From: Palsa-459 sp035937595
GTDB lineage: Bacteria > Actinomycetota > Acidimicrobiia > Acidimicrobiales > RAAP-2
Direction: 5' to 3'
Assembly (NCBI GenBank): GCA_035937595.1
Contig: DASZHS010000036.1
Span: forward strand, 1-17,153
Length of the DNA stretch: 17,153 bases
Within the stretch, counting starts at the first letter, position 1, and every line of letters starts with the position of its first letter. The translations under genes were made by a program, and so were the position numbers. A model generated the notes under the pieces. It saw only the letters and a list, made by a program, of their open reading frames with translations, did no database searches and was not told the origin of the DNA. Below, piece by piece: positions 6,348-14,690 of the stretch.

Positions 6348-8218
6348 GTGGCACCCCCGAGCTCGGCGCGGATGGCGGCCTCGAGCTCGCTCGCGCGGAA
6401 CGGCAACCCCTGGACCTTGGAGATCGGCGTGGCGTCGACCAGGAACTCCGCCCGGAGCAGCCGGGCCAGCTGGCCCAGGTTGAGCTCGGGGACCAAGACG
6501 CGGTCGTAGCGGGCGAGCACCGCAGCGAGGTTGGCCGCGAAGGGGTGGAGGTGGACGAGCTGAACGCGGGCCACGTCGAGGCCCGTCGCGCGCAGCCGCG
6601 ACACGGCGGCGTCGATGGCGCCGTCGGTCGAGCCCCAGCCGACGACCAGGGTGCCCGCCGTGCCGCTCGGGTCGTCGACGACCACGTCCGGGATCGTCGC
6701 TTGGATCCTCGTGATGCGGTCGTGGCGCAGCCGCGTCATCCGCTCGTGGTTGGCCGCGTCGTAGGAGACCGAGCCCTGGTCCTCGGACTTCTCGAGGCCG
6801 CCGATGCGGTGCTCGAGGCCGGGCAGCCCCGGGGGCGCCCACGGGCGTGCGAGCGTCGCCTCGTCGCGCACGTAGGGCCAGAAGCTCTCCGTGCCGTCGG
6901 CGTCGGTGTGGTTCGGCGCGGCGGCGAAACCGGGGTCGCCGTGGGCGATGGCGTCGACGTCGGGGATCAGCCAGGGCTCCGAGCCGTTGGCGAGGTAGGC
7001 GTCGGAGAGCAGGATCACGGGCGTGCGGTACGTGACGGCGATGCGGACCGCCTCGAGGACCGCGTCGAAGCAGTGGCTCGGCGTCTTGGCCGCGACGATC
7101 GGCAGCGGCGGCTCGCCGTGCCGGCCGTACATGGCGAGCAACAGGTCGGACTGCTCGACCTTGGTGGGCAGCCCCGTCGACGGCCCGCCGCGCTGGACGT
7201 CGACGATGAGGAGCGGCAGCTCCAGGCTGATCGCGAGGCCGATCGCCTCGCTCTTGAGGTCGACGCCGGGGCCGCTCGTGGTCGTCACCCCGAGCGCGCC
7301 GCCGTAGGCCGCGCCGATCGCGGCGGTCACCGCCGCGATCTCGTCCTCGGCCTGGAACGTTCGCACGCCGAACTCCTTGCGCTTGGCGAGCTCGTGGAGG
7401 ATGTCGGAGGCGGGCGTGATCGGGTAGCTGCCCAGGAACAGCGGGAGGCTCCACTTCTGCGCCGCGGTGATGAGCCCCCAGGACAGCGCCGTGTTGCCCG
7501 AGACGTTCGCGTACTCGCCCGGGGGGAACGGCGCCGCCTGGATCTCGTAGCGAGAGTCGAACAGCTCGGCCGTCTCGCCGAAGTCGTAGCCCGCGCGGAA
7601 CGCGCGCAGGTTCGCCTCTCGCACCTGCGGCTGGGACGCGAAGCGCTGCTCGATCCAGGCGACGGTGCGCTCGAGGGGGCGCGTGTAGAGCCACGAGACG
7701 AGCCCGAGCGCGAAGAAGTTCTTCGAGCGCTCCGCGTCGCGCGGCTTGACGCCCGCCTCCTTGCAGACCTCCTGGGTGATCGAGGTCATCGGGACCTCGT
7801 AGACGGTGAAGCTGCCGAGCGTGCCGTCGGTCAGCGGGTTGGCGTCGTAGCCGGCCTTGGCGAGCGACCGCTCGTCGAAGGAGTCCGCGTTCACGATGAT
7901 CGTGGCCCCCGGGTCGAGCACGACGAGGTTCGTCCGCAGCCCCGCGGGGTTCATCGCCACGAGGACGTTCGGGGTGTCGCCCGGGGTCGTGATGGCGTGG
8001 TCGGCGATCTGGACCTGGAAGCTCGACACCCCCGCCAGGGTCCCGGCGGGCGCGCGGATCTCCGCGGGGAAGTCGGGCAGCGTCTCCAGGTCGTTGCCGA
8101 ACGCCGCGGACACCGACGTGAACCGCTCGCCGGCGAGCTGCATGCCGTCGCCGGAGTCGCCGGCGAAGCGAAGGACCACGCCGCCGACGACGCTGCGGTG
8201 CTCCACGGTGTCGGTCAT
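6344..8218 (-). CDS. korA: 2-oxoacid:ferredoxin oxidoreductase, fused gamma-alpha subunit (KorA-like)
   Basis: The 624-residue protein is the fused gamma-alpha subunit of a KorAB enzyme. Residues 1-200 form the gamma (CoA-interacting) domain with FAGDSGDGMQLAG (18-30). The alpha pyrimidine-binding domain follows, with SYPITPASD (264-272), AEDEIAAV (290-297), TTSGPGVDLKSE (313-324) and QRGGPSTGLPTK (342-353). The C-terminal domain (about 500-624) resembles the transketolase C-terminal domain. The TPP and iron-sulfur sites are in KorB. The ATG at 8218 has a GAGG ribosome binding site about five bases upstream. It lies 67 bases after the aldolase gene. 2-Oxoglutarate is the likeliest substrate by family resemblance; pyruvate or branched 2-oxoacids cannot be excluded. 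Confidence 0.95.
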   Translation of the reverse strand: MTDTVEHRSVVGGVVLRFAGDSGDGMQLAGERFTSVSAAFGNDLETLPDFPAEIRAPAGTLAGVSSFQVQIADHAITTPGDTPNVLVAMNPAGLRTNLVVLDPGATIIVNADSFDERSLAKAGYDANPLTDGTLGSFTVYEVPMTSITQEVCKEAGVKPRDAERSKNFFALGLVSWLYTRPLERTVAWIEQRFASQPQVREANLRAFRAGYDFGETAELFDSRYEIQAAPFPPGEYANVSGNTALSWGLITAAQKWSLPLFLGSYPITPASDILHELAKRKEFGVRTFQAEDEIAAVTAAIGAAYGGALGVTTTSGPGVDLKSEAIGLAISLELPLLIVDVQRGGPSTGLPTKVEQSDLLLAMYGRHGEPPLPIVAAKTPSHCFDAVLEAVRIAVTYRTPVILLSDAYLANGSEPWLIPDVDAIAHGDPGFAAAPNHTDADGTESFWPYVRDEATLARPWAPPGLPGLEHRIGGLEKSEDQGSVSYDAANHERMTRLRHDRITRIQATIPDVVVDDPSGTAGTLVVGWGSTDGAIDAAVSRLRATGLDVARVQLVHLHPFAANLAAVLARYDRVLVPELNLGQLARLLRAEFLVDATPISKVQGLPFRASELEAAIRAELGGAT

Positions 8219-8285
8219 CGGTCCTCGCCTCGCTCGACGACGTCCATGCTACCGGCGCGGTCGGCGGCCACTCGGCGCCGTCGCG

Positions 8286-9335
8286 TCACGCGATGGTGAC
8301 CGAGCCGTCCAAGAAGACGTCCTGGACCGAGTGGACGAGGGCGGCGCCCTCGCCCATCGGCCGCTGGAAGGCCTTGCGGCCGACGATCAGCCCCTGGCCT
8401 CCTGCCCGCTTGTTGATGACGGCGGTCCGCACGGCCTGCGCGAGGTCCGAGTCGCCCTTGGACTCTCCGCCGGAGTTGATGAGCCCGATCCGGCCCGCGT
8501 AGCAGTTGACGACCTGCCAGCGCGTGAGGTCGACGGGGTGCGGCGTCGTGAGCTTGTCGTAGACCAGGTCGTCGGTCTTGCCGAAGTCGAGGACGCGGTA
8601 CCCGTCGTTGGTCTCGGCCTGCTTCTGCTTGATCAGGTCGGCCTCGATGGTCACGCCGAGGTGGTTGGCCTGGCCCGTGAGGTCCGCCGACACGGCGTAG
8701 TCGACGCCGTCCTTCTTGAACGCGGGGTTCCGCAGGTAGGTCCAGAGCACCGTGAACAGCCCGTTGCGGTGCGCCTCCTCGAAGGCCTGCCCGACCTCGT
8801 GGAGCTGGCGGTCGGCCTCCGGGGAGCCGAAGTAGATGGTCGCGCCCACGCCGATCGCGCCGAGGTCGATCGCGCGGCGCACCGAGGCGAAGGGGACCTG
8901 GTCGTAGGTGTTCGGGAAGTGGAGGAAGTCGTTGTGGTTGAGCTTCACGATGAACGGGATCCGGTGGACGTAGCGGCGCGAGACGATGCCGAGGCCACCG
9001 AGCGTCGTCGCGATCGCGCTGCAGTCCGACGCGAGCGCCAGGTCGCACAGCCGCGCGGGGTCGAAGTACTCGGGGTTCCTCGCGAACGAGGCGGCCGCGG
9101 AGTGCTCGATCCCCTGGTCGACGGGCAGGATCGAGAGGTACCCGGTCCCGCCGAGGCGCCCGTGGCCGTACAGGGTGCCGAGGTTCCGCAGCACCGACGG
9201 CGAACGGTCCGTGTCGGTGAAGACGTCGTCGAGGAAGCCCGGGCCGGGCAGCGTGAGGAGCGCCTTCGGGAACGCGGTGCAGTCGTGCGAGAGCAGCGAC
9301 TCCGCCTCCTCGCCCAGCAAGAAGTGCAGGTCCAT
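8286..9335 (-). CDS. fbaB: Class I fructose-bisphosphate aldolase, FbaB/DhnA type
   Basis: This Schiff-base aldolase cleaves fructose 1,6-bisphosphate to dihydroxyacetone phosphate and glyceraldehyde 3-phosphate without metal, in glycolysis or in reverse in gluconeogenesis. The 349-residue product has the same length as E. coli FbaB and follows it almost throughout: GTGYLSILPVDQGIEHSA (63-80), SRRYVHRIPFIVKLNHN (119-135), GATIYFGS (164-171), FKKDGVDYAVSADLTGQANH (206-225), the DLIKQKQAE segment (233-241) where the Schiff-base lysine is expected (K236 or K238), and AVINKRAGGQGLIVGRKAF. The ATG at 9335 has no clear ribosome binding site and lies 9 bases after the channel gene, so coupling is likely. 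The family differs from the zinc-dependent class II FBA common in actinobacteria. Confidence 0.96.
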   Translation of the reverse strand: MDLHFLLGEEAESLLSHDCTAFPKALLTLPGPGFLDDVFTDTDRSPSVLRNLGTLYGHGRLGGTGYLSILPVDQGIEHSAAASFARNPEYFDPARLCDLALASDCSAIATTLGGLGIVSRRYVHRIPFIVKLNHNDFLHFPNTYDQVPFASVRRAIDLGAIGVGATIYFGSPEADRQLHEVGQAFEEAHRNGLFTVLWTYLRNPAFKKDGVDYAVSADLTGQANHLGVTIEADLIKQKQAETNDGYRVLDFGKTDDLVYDKLTTPHPVDLTRWQVVNCYAGRIGLINSGGESKGDSDLAQAVRTAVINKRAGGQGLIVGRKAFQRPMGEGAALVHSVQDVFLDGSVTIA

Positions 9336-9344
9336 GGCACGAGG

Positions 9345-10049
9345 CTACTCGTCGGCCTGCGCGTCCTCCCTGGCCTCGCGGAGCTGGAACGGCGAACGGT
9401 CCGTGCCGATCAGCGACACCATCCTCGCGACGAGCGTGACGAGGAAGATCTGCCCGATGAGCGCCTCGAGGATGATGACGGACCTCGCCACACCCGTGCC
9501 CGGCGTGAGGTCGCCGAAGCCGACGGTCGTGAGCGTGATGTAGCTCAGGTACGCGTAGTCCGACTGGCTGTGCTGTCCGGTCTGCGCGAAGAACGTCCCC
9601 ATGATGTGCCCGATGCCCGAGTCGACGTAGGCGAAGAACAGCCCGAACATGACGTAGGAGGCGAGCACGGCCAGCACGGTGCGCACCGAGACGTGCGTGT
9701 GCGTCGCCATCCGCGCGAGCATCGCGACGATGCAGCAGCCGAGCGCGAGTCCCGTGAGCAGGAGCGAGACGCCGACCGGGTCGGGGCCGTGCCGCGCGAC
9801 GTTGACGAAACCGAGCGCGACGCCGGCGAGGATCAGGAGGATCGGGGTGTAGCGGAGGGACGTGGGCGGCGACGACGCCCAGATGGTGAGCAGCACGGTG
9901 ACCGCCACCGGCAGCGCGCCGGCGAGCGCGATCCACTTCGGCGAGTTGACGGTGATGAGGAAGGTGTAGGTGACGAGGCAGGACAAAAGGACGAGCCCGA
10001 ACCGGTCGGTCACCGCTGCGCGGAGCGGCCTCGCGGCCTCTCCCGTCAT
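9345..10049 (-). CDS. Six-helix potassium channel family protein
   Basis: The 234-residue membrane protein contains the K+ selectivity filter TTVGFGD (174-180), with LSYITL before it and LTP after it, between two helices (about 125-143 and 187-212) that form the ion-channel pore module. Four more hydrophobic segments precede it (about 18-34, 38-57, 67-85, 92-112), giving six helices. These lack the regular Arg/Lys spacing of a voltage sensor, and the short C-terminus (about 22 residues) leaves no room for an RCK ligand-binding domain, so gating is unknown. The ATG at 10049 has a GAGG ribosome binding site about six bases upstream and follows the TPR gene stop by two bases. The open frame extends to 10589, but the extra part is Arg-rich shadow of the TPR gene. 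Confidence 0.92.
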   Translation of the reverse strand: MTGEAARPLRAAVTDRFGLVLLSCLVTYTFLITVNSPKWIALAGALPVAVTVLLTIWASSPPTSLRYTPILLILAGVALGFVNVARHGPDPVGVSLLLTGLALGCCIVAMLARMATHTHVSVRTVLAVLASYVMFGLFFAYVDSGIGHIMGTFFAQTGQHSQSDYAYLSYITLTTVGFGDLTPGTGVARSVIILEALIGQIFLVTLVARMVSLIGTDRSPFQLREAREDAQADE

Positions 10050-10051
10050 GG

Positions 10052-11557
10052 CTACCTCGGACGACGCCGCGCGGTGCCGACGCGACCCCCGAGCTCCTCG
10101 AGCCGGTCGTCGACGTCGTAGGCGCCCGGGTCGGCGAGCGCGACGCGGGTGAACAGCTCCCGAGCCCTCGGCACGTCCCCGCTGCGCTCGTAGAGGTCGG
10201 CGAGCACGTACCACTGTCTCACGTGCCGCTCCGCGGGATTGCGGACCCGCTTGTCCGCACCGGACGCCACGAGCACCGCGATCGCCTCGTCGAGCTTGCC
10301 GCGGTCCGAGAGCGACGCGGCGAGCACGATCCTCGCCTCGCTCAGCACCTCGGTCGTCGGGGAGGCCGCACGCACCTCGTCGAAGATCCAGCCCACCTTG
10401 CGGGGATGGCCGAGCGCGCGCTCGCAGTCCATCGCCGCGGGCAGGTGGGTGACGTCGCCGGTGAGGTCGGCGTGCGCTCGGAGGTGCACGAGGGCCGCAC
10501 GCCACTTGCCGGCGCGGTAGTTGGCGAGGCCGGCGACCTCGCGGATCGCCGCGACCGCCGGCGCCGCCTCGGCGACGGGTCGGATCCATCTCGCCGCGTC
10601 CTCGTACCGTCCCCGGTTGTACGCCTCCACCGCCTCGGCGGTCAGCGTGACGAGGTGCTCGCGGCCGCGATTGGTGAGCGAGGACCCCGCCGTGCGGACG
10701 GCCGCGACGACGTCGCCGGGGAGCTCGGCACGGGGGCGACCTCTCGGCGCGACCGACGGCGCTGCGGGCGTCGACGCCGGTCGCTCGTCGCGGACCCAGG
10801 TCGGCGGCAGCGGGGGCGCCGCGATCGATCGGTGGTCCTCGTAGGCGCCCACCGAGCTGGGCGCCGAGAGCTGGCGCGCACCGCGACGTGCGACCGCGCC
10901 CCAGGTCGACGGCATCGGCTGCTCGCGCCCCGAGGACGCGGCCGGTCGCCGGCCCCGTGGTGGGGATCCCGCGTCGCCTCGGCTCGAACCGCGGGTGCCC
11001 GTGGGCGCGTCCCCCCGGCGCCCGGCGGATCCCCTGCCCGCGGGACCAGCCCGCGAGCCGGTCGGTCGTGCGCTGCGGCCGCCGCCGTACGGCCGCGCCG
11101 CACCGGCCCTGGCGCCGGCGGCCCGGTCCTGGCGCCCGGCCGTGCGCCGGTCTTCGCCCGGCGTCGCGGTCGGACGCGGTGCGCGCGAGGCCGCGCGACC
11201 CGGCGCCGGCGTGCCGCGGGCCGTGCCTCGTGCGCGCCGGGGGGCACCGCCACCCCGGGGTCCTGCCGCCGGGTCCGGTGCCGCGCGGCGCGAGGCTCCC
11301 CCCGCCGGCGCCCCGCGAGGTCCGCCCGCCCGCACCGCTCGGGAGGTCGGCGAGCCGGCGGGGCCCCGTGGGCTCCCGGACGCGCTCGACCGCTTTCCCG
11401 GTGCGCTTCGGCCTCGCCCGGCCGGAGCACCGGCTCGCGGCGGGGGACCACCGGTTCGCGGCGGCGTGGTCGCCCCGCGGCCCGACGTGCCCGTCCGCGG
11501 GGACCGCGGCCGATGGTCGTCGGGACGGCCGCGGTCGCGTCCTTGCTTTCCGGGCAT
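10052..11557 (-). CDS. TPR-like repeat protein with long disordered Arg/Gly/Pro/Ala-rich N-terminus
   Basis: The 501-residue protein has two unequal parts. Residues 1 to about 280 are low-complexity Arg, Gly, Pro, Ala and Ser with almost no hydrophobic residues and many RG/RGG-like pairs, so they should be disordered and very basic. From about 300 to 490 the sequence is helical and TPR-like: EAYNRGRYEDAARWI (311-325), ANYRAGKWRAALVHLRAH (345-362), LSDRGKLDEAIAVL (416-429) and LADLYERSGDVPRARELF (452-469). I recognise no specific family function; such proteins are scaffolds in general. The ATG at 11557 has an AGGA site eight bases upstream; a start near M215 would remove most of the disordered part and is the main alternative. 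It precedes the potassium channel by two bases, suggesting co-expression. Confidence 0.8.
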   Translation of the reverse strand: MPGKQGRDRGRPDDHRPRSPRTGTSGRGATTPPRTGGPPPRAGAPAGRGRSAPGKRSSASGSPRGPAGSPTSRAVRAGGPRGAPAGGASRRAAPDPAAGPRGGGAPRRARGTARGTPAPGRAASRAPRPTATPGEDRRTAGRQDRAAGARAGAARPYGGGRSARPTGSRAGPAGRGSAGRRGDAPTGTRGSSRGDAGSPPRGRRPAASSGREQPMPSTWGAVARRGARQLSAPSSVGAYEDHRSIAAPPLPPTWVRDERPASTPAAPSVAPRGRPRAELPGDVVAAVRTAGSSLTNRGREHLVTLTAEAVEAYNRGRYEDAARWIRPVAEAAPAVAAIREVAGLANYRAGKWRAALVHLRAHADLTGDVTHLPAAMDCERALGHPRKVGWIFDEVRAASPTTEVLSEARIVLAASLSDRGKLDEAIAVLVASGADKRVRNPAERHVRQWYVLADLYERSGDVPRARELFTRVALADPGAYDVDDRLEELGGRVGTARRRPR

Positions 11558-11623
11558 CCCGGGGATCCTAAGTGCGGGGCGTCGACCGCCGGCGGCCGGC
11601 GCGACGCGTCCGGGGCGTGTCGG

Positions 11624-13921
11624 TCAGGCCGCGGTTGCGTCGACGTCGGGCGCTCGCCCGCGACGACCCACCCGGTGTCGACGACGCCACACGATCGGGC
11701 CGACGCCGATCCCGACGAGCGTCGCGAGCGCGATCCCGAACAGCAACGCGTACGACCCGTAGCCCCGGTAGGTGAACACCACGGTGTGGGTGCCCGGTGC
11801 GACGGTGACGCCCAAGAGCGCGGGGGCGATCATCTCGGGCGAGACGCTCTCCCCGTCGATGGTGGCCGTCCACCCGGGGTCGAAGGACGCCTTGAGCAGG
11901 ACCACCGACGTGCGGTTGGCCTCGACGACCGCCCTCGCGGTGCCCGCGGCGAGGTCCTCGCTCGAGGCGAGGACGCGCCCGGCCGGGCCCACCGGAGACT
12001 CACCGGGCCCGAGGGTGGGCGTCGCGGCCGGCTGGCCCGCGAACGCGATCGTCGGGTAGATCCCGCGGTCGGGCAGGTCGCTCGCGAGGAACCCGTTCGT
12101 CGTCTTGCCGAGGTCGCTCGCGTTCGCGGCGATCGGCGCGGTCGTGTCCACCACCTGGATCAGGCCGCCGGCGTTCACGGACCACAGCGCGAAGGGCCCC
12201 GCGACCTTGAGCAGCGTTGCGGGCACGCTGGGACGCAGGTCGGTGGGCCCGAGGATGTAGTGCACGCCAAACACCGAGTAGTCCCCGGGGTTGTCCTGGT
12301 CGAACCAGGCCTCGGGGTCGGTCATGAGCGAGAAGGTACGCAAGGTGAGGCCCATGGCGTCGGCGCTCGTGTCCTCGAGGAAGTTGTAGACCTGGACCCC
12401 GCCGACCATGAAGTGGTACCCCCAGTTGCTCGGGAGGCCCGCGTAGATCCGACCACCGCCGCGCCGCTCCGCCAGCCGGATGAGGCTGTGGAGCTCGACG
12501 CCCTGGGTCGTGCCGATGGCACGCTGGTAGCCGATCCAGTCGGCGTTCTGCTCGCCGTACGAGCTCAGCTGGGTCCAGGCCGGGGTGAGCACGCCGACGA
12601 GCACCGCGATGGCGACGACGCCACCCAGCGCGGCAGTGTGCGGGCGACGCGCGACCCGGCGCACCGTGTCGGGCCAGGCCTGGCGCACGCTGGCCACAGC
12701 GAGCCGGACGAGCCACACCGCGCCCACCGCGGCGAGGAAGATGCCGGCGAGCTGGACGCCCCCCAAGAAGCGCTGGAAGAGGAGGTCGCGGTTGCCGGGG
12801 AGCCGGTTGAGCACGAATCCCAGCGTCGGGCGACCGAAGTACAGGCAGAGGCTCAGGAAGAAGACCAAGACGAGGAGCCTCGCGCGCTCATCTCTGCGAA
12901 AGCGCGCGATGCACACGGCGAGCCCGACGGCGAGCAGGATCGAGACGACGGGCAGCCGGTTGTAGTCGAACAGCCGTCCCGCGACCAGCCACTTGAGGAT
13001 CACCCGGGCGCCGTACGAGTCGTCGATCGTCGTCCCGACCTGGAACTCGTTGAGCGCGGTCCACTTCGCGACGCTGAGGAGCGGGACGGTGATCCAGAGC
13101 GTGGCGACGAGGGCACACCCGCCGACGATGCCCGCTCGCCCGAGGCGCCGGACCACGTCGCTCGGTTTGACGAGCACCATCACGACGAGGATGAGGGCGG
13201 CGAGGTACCCCATCAGGTAGTGGAAGGCGATGGTGAGCGACAGCGTGAGCACGGCGCCCAGCAGGTAGCGGCGCTGCGTCAGGTACCGCCAGGTGAAGCC
13301 GATCGCGAGGGGCAGGGTCCACATCGCCCAGAGCTGGGACCACAGGCCACTGCCGAGCCAGGCGTACGCCTGGTCCTCGAAGCCCCGCCCCGTGATGCTG
13401 AAGAGCAGCGGCGAGATCGCCGCCGCGGTGCCGCACTCCCATCGGCTCCAGCCGAGGAGCCGTCCGGTCCAGTAGATGCACACGGGCCAGAGCGCGAGGA
13501 GAAGGTAGAGGGACCACGCGAAGGCCTGCTTCGGACCGACCACCAGGCCCGCCGCGCCGGTGAGGATCGCCGAAGCGCTCTGGTACTGCACGAACAGCGG
13601 CGAGCCCAGGGACAGGTGGGGGAACCAGTGCGAGAGCGGCAGCTCGCCGTGGCTGAGCAGGCGCGTCGCGGTCCACACCATCTTCCTGTGAAAGGCCAGG
13701 TCGTTCGGGTAGGCGACGACCAGCCGCTGGGCGCGCAGGACCCACAGGTTGAACAGCACCGCCAGGGCGACGAGTGCCTCTGGTGCGAGCGTCTGCCAGC
13801 GGCTCACGCGTGACCTGCTGGTTGCGGCCGCTGCCGGCGGCTCGGGTGTCGCGGCGCCGTTGTCGTGGAGTGTCGCCATCTCGTCGGACACTGCGGATGT
13901 GGCCTCCGCCGCGCGGGTCAT
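11624..13921 (-). CDS. Large polytopic membrane protein, YfhO / PTPS-related family
   Basis: The 765-residue product has a cytoplasmic N-terminal tail (1-45), about ten to twelve hydrophobic helices between 46 and 440, an extracytoplasmic region (about 445-715) and a last helix (about 722-748) followed by an Arg-rich cytoplasmic end. After the first helix, a loop with YPNDLAFHRKM (71-81), HGELPLSHW and GSPLFVQYQ resembles GT-C-like membrane glycosyltransferases and PTPS-related membrane proteins. The end SFDPGWTATIDG (679-690), then GVTVAPGTHTVVFTYR, is typical of YfhO proteins, linked in Gram-positive bacteria to glycosylation of teichoic acids. The sugar and acceptor are unknown here. The ATG at 13921 has GAGGAG three bases upstream, a tight spacing; an ATG at residue 15 is an alternative. 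It follows the TPR lipoprotein by 91 bases. Confidence 0.85.
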   Translation of the reverse strand: MTRAAEATSAVSDEMATLHDNGAATPEPPAAAATSRSRVSRWQTLAPEALVALAVLFNLWVLRAQRLVVAYPNDLAFHRKMVWTATRLLSHGELPLSHWFPHLSLGSPLFVQYQSASAILTGAAGLVVGPKQAFAWSLYLLLALWPVCIYWTGRLLGWSRWECGTAAAISPLLFSITGRGFEDQAYAWLGSGLWSQLWAMWTLPLAIGFTWRYLTQRRYLLGAVLTLSLTIAFHYLMGYLAALILVVMVLVKPSDVVRRLGRAGIVGGCALVATLWITVPLLSVAKWTALNEFQVGTTIDDSYGARVILKWLVAGRLFDYNRLPVVSILLAVGLAVCIARFRRDERARLLVLVFFLSLCLYFGRPTLGFVLNRLPGNRDLLFQRFLGGVQLAGIFLAAVGAVWLVRLAVASVRQAWPDTVRRVARRPHTAALGGVVAIAVLVGVLTPAWTQLSSYGEQNADWIGYQRAIGTTQGVELHSLIRLAERRGGGRIYAGLPSNWGYHFMVGGVQVYNFLEDTSADAMGLTLRTFSLMTDPEAWFDQDNPGDYSVFGVHYILGPTDLRPSVPATLLKVAGPFALWSVNAGGLIQVVDTTAPIAANASDLGKTTNGFLASDLPDRGIYPTIAFAGQPAATPTLGPGESPVGPAGRVLASSEDLAAGTARAVVEANRTSVVLLKASFDPGWTATIDGESVSPEMIAPALLGVTVAPGTHTVVFTYRGYGSYALLFGIALATLVGIGVGPIVWRRRHRVGRRGRAPDVDATAA

Positions 13922-13967
13922 CGGCTCCTCACTAGGCGTGCTCGCACCGGTGGGGCGAATCGTTCCA

Positions 13968-13986
13968 CGACGGCACGGGTCCGTCG
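13968..13986 (-). terminator. Possible hairpin after the TPR lipoprotein gene
   Basis: CGACGG (13968-13973) and CCGTCG (13981-13986) form a perfect 6-bp stem with a 7-base loop, about 26 bases beyond the lipoprotein stop and before the YfhO-like gene. The stem is short and lacks a T-run, so it could be an attenuator or chance. Confidence 0.3.
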
Positions 13987-14012
13987 GTGATGCCCGCCAC
14001 TACGAATCCGTT

Positions 14013-14546
14013 CTAGTGGATGCCCTTCTCCCGGGCCTTGAGGCGCGGATCCAGCCGCACGGCAATCTTCAGCTGTGCCTTGCCCGCGGCCCTCTCGCCG
14101 AGGGAGATCAAGACATAGCCGAGGTTGAAGTGGGCGTCGGCATCTCGCGGTGAGAGTCGGATGATCTGGAGGTACATCGACTTGGCAACCGACGGATTCG
14201 AGGCGGCCTCCAGGGTCGCCAGGTTGTACAGGGCTGGCTCATAGTTGGGGTCGATCGCGAGGACGTGGAAGTAGTAGGAGCGGGCGGCGGTGTTCTTGCC
14301 CATGTACTGCGCGACGTCACCGAGGTTGAACAACGCGTAGATGTTCTTGGGTTGGATGGCGAGCACTGCGTTGTAGTCCTTGGACGCCGTCCCGTTGTCC
14401 CCGGAGTTCTGCGCGGCGATGCCCGCGTTCAGGAGTGAGGTCGCCGATTGCGCGGCAGACGGTCCGTTGCAGGCCGCCAAGCTGACCGTGCAGGCAGCCG
14501 CCGCGACGGCGACGCCGATGGCTCGACCTGGCCGCTGCCGGATCAT
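14013..14546 (-). CDS. TPR repeat lipoprotein
   Basis: From the ATG at 14546 the product has 177 residues: a signal peptide MIRQRPGR plus a hydrophobic stretch, the lipobox LAAC with lipidated Cys26, then a TPR domain. TPR units are visible at LLNAGIAAQNSGDNGTASKDY, ALFNLGDVAQYMGKNTAARSYY (in part), ALYNLATLEAA and AHFNLGYVLISLGERAAGKAQL, each with the usual small and aromatic residues. It is probably exported and anchored to the membrane as a scaffold; no partner can be named. Start choice: GAGG lies about ten bases before this ATG and the signal peptide then has normal length. Upstream in-frame ATGs at 14576 and 14594 (the latter with AGGGG five bases upstream) are possible, but the codons there have AT-rich third positions unlike the gene. 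It precedes the YfhO-like gene. Confidence 0.83.
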   Translation of the reverse strand: MIRQRPGRAIGVAVAAAACTVSLAACNGPSAAQSATSLLNAGIAAQNSGDNGTASKDYNAVLAIQPKNIYALFNLGDVAQYMGKNTAARSYYFHVLAIDPNYEPALYNLATLEAASNPSVAKSMYLQIIRLSPRDADAHFNLGYVLISLGERAAGKAQLKIAVRLDPRLKAREKGIH

Positions 14547-14660
14547 GCCCACGTACCCTCGAAGTTGCTCTGGCATTGAGTTTGCACCTGGCATCGAAAC
14601 CCCTATGTCTTGGTCGCGGAATGACAATGATTCCGGTCGAGTTGGCGAAGACGCTGGCTC

Positions 14661-14670
14661 GGTGATCACC
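14661..14670. promoter_or_regulatory. Perfect 10-bp palindrome in the lipoprotein leader
   Basis: GGTGATCACC is a perfect palindrome about 115 bases before the lipoprotein start. A second dyad, CGGAAT-N7-ATTCCG (14617-14635), lies between it and the gene. Both could be protein-binding sites; 10-bp palindromes also occur by chance. Confidence 0.25.
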
Positions 14671-14690
14671 AATGGCGACCGTTGCAATCA

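Noticed and set aside
5336..7694. N-terminal extension of korB upstream of 6347, and of pgsA upstream of 5335
   Set aside because: The extra translation is Arg-rich and lies within korA or korB in another frame; the conserved domains begin right after the GTG at 6347 and the TTG at 5335.
7857..10121. Plus-strand open frame of 754 codons
   Set aside because: Antisense to korA, the aldolase and the channel gene, all of which are clearly homologous to known families. It is a high-GC shadow.
11558..11623. Terminator after the YfhO-like gene
   Set aside because: The GC-rich self-complementary stretch around CCGCCGGCGG allows only bulged, ambiguous pairings; not enough to call.
10223..13813. Plus-strand open frame of 1196 codons
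   Set aside because: It is the complement of the TPR protein and YfhO-like genes. The translation is Arg/Glu/Asp/His-rich low-complexity, without hydrophobic core or known domain, as usual for antisense frames in high-GC DNA.
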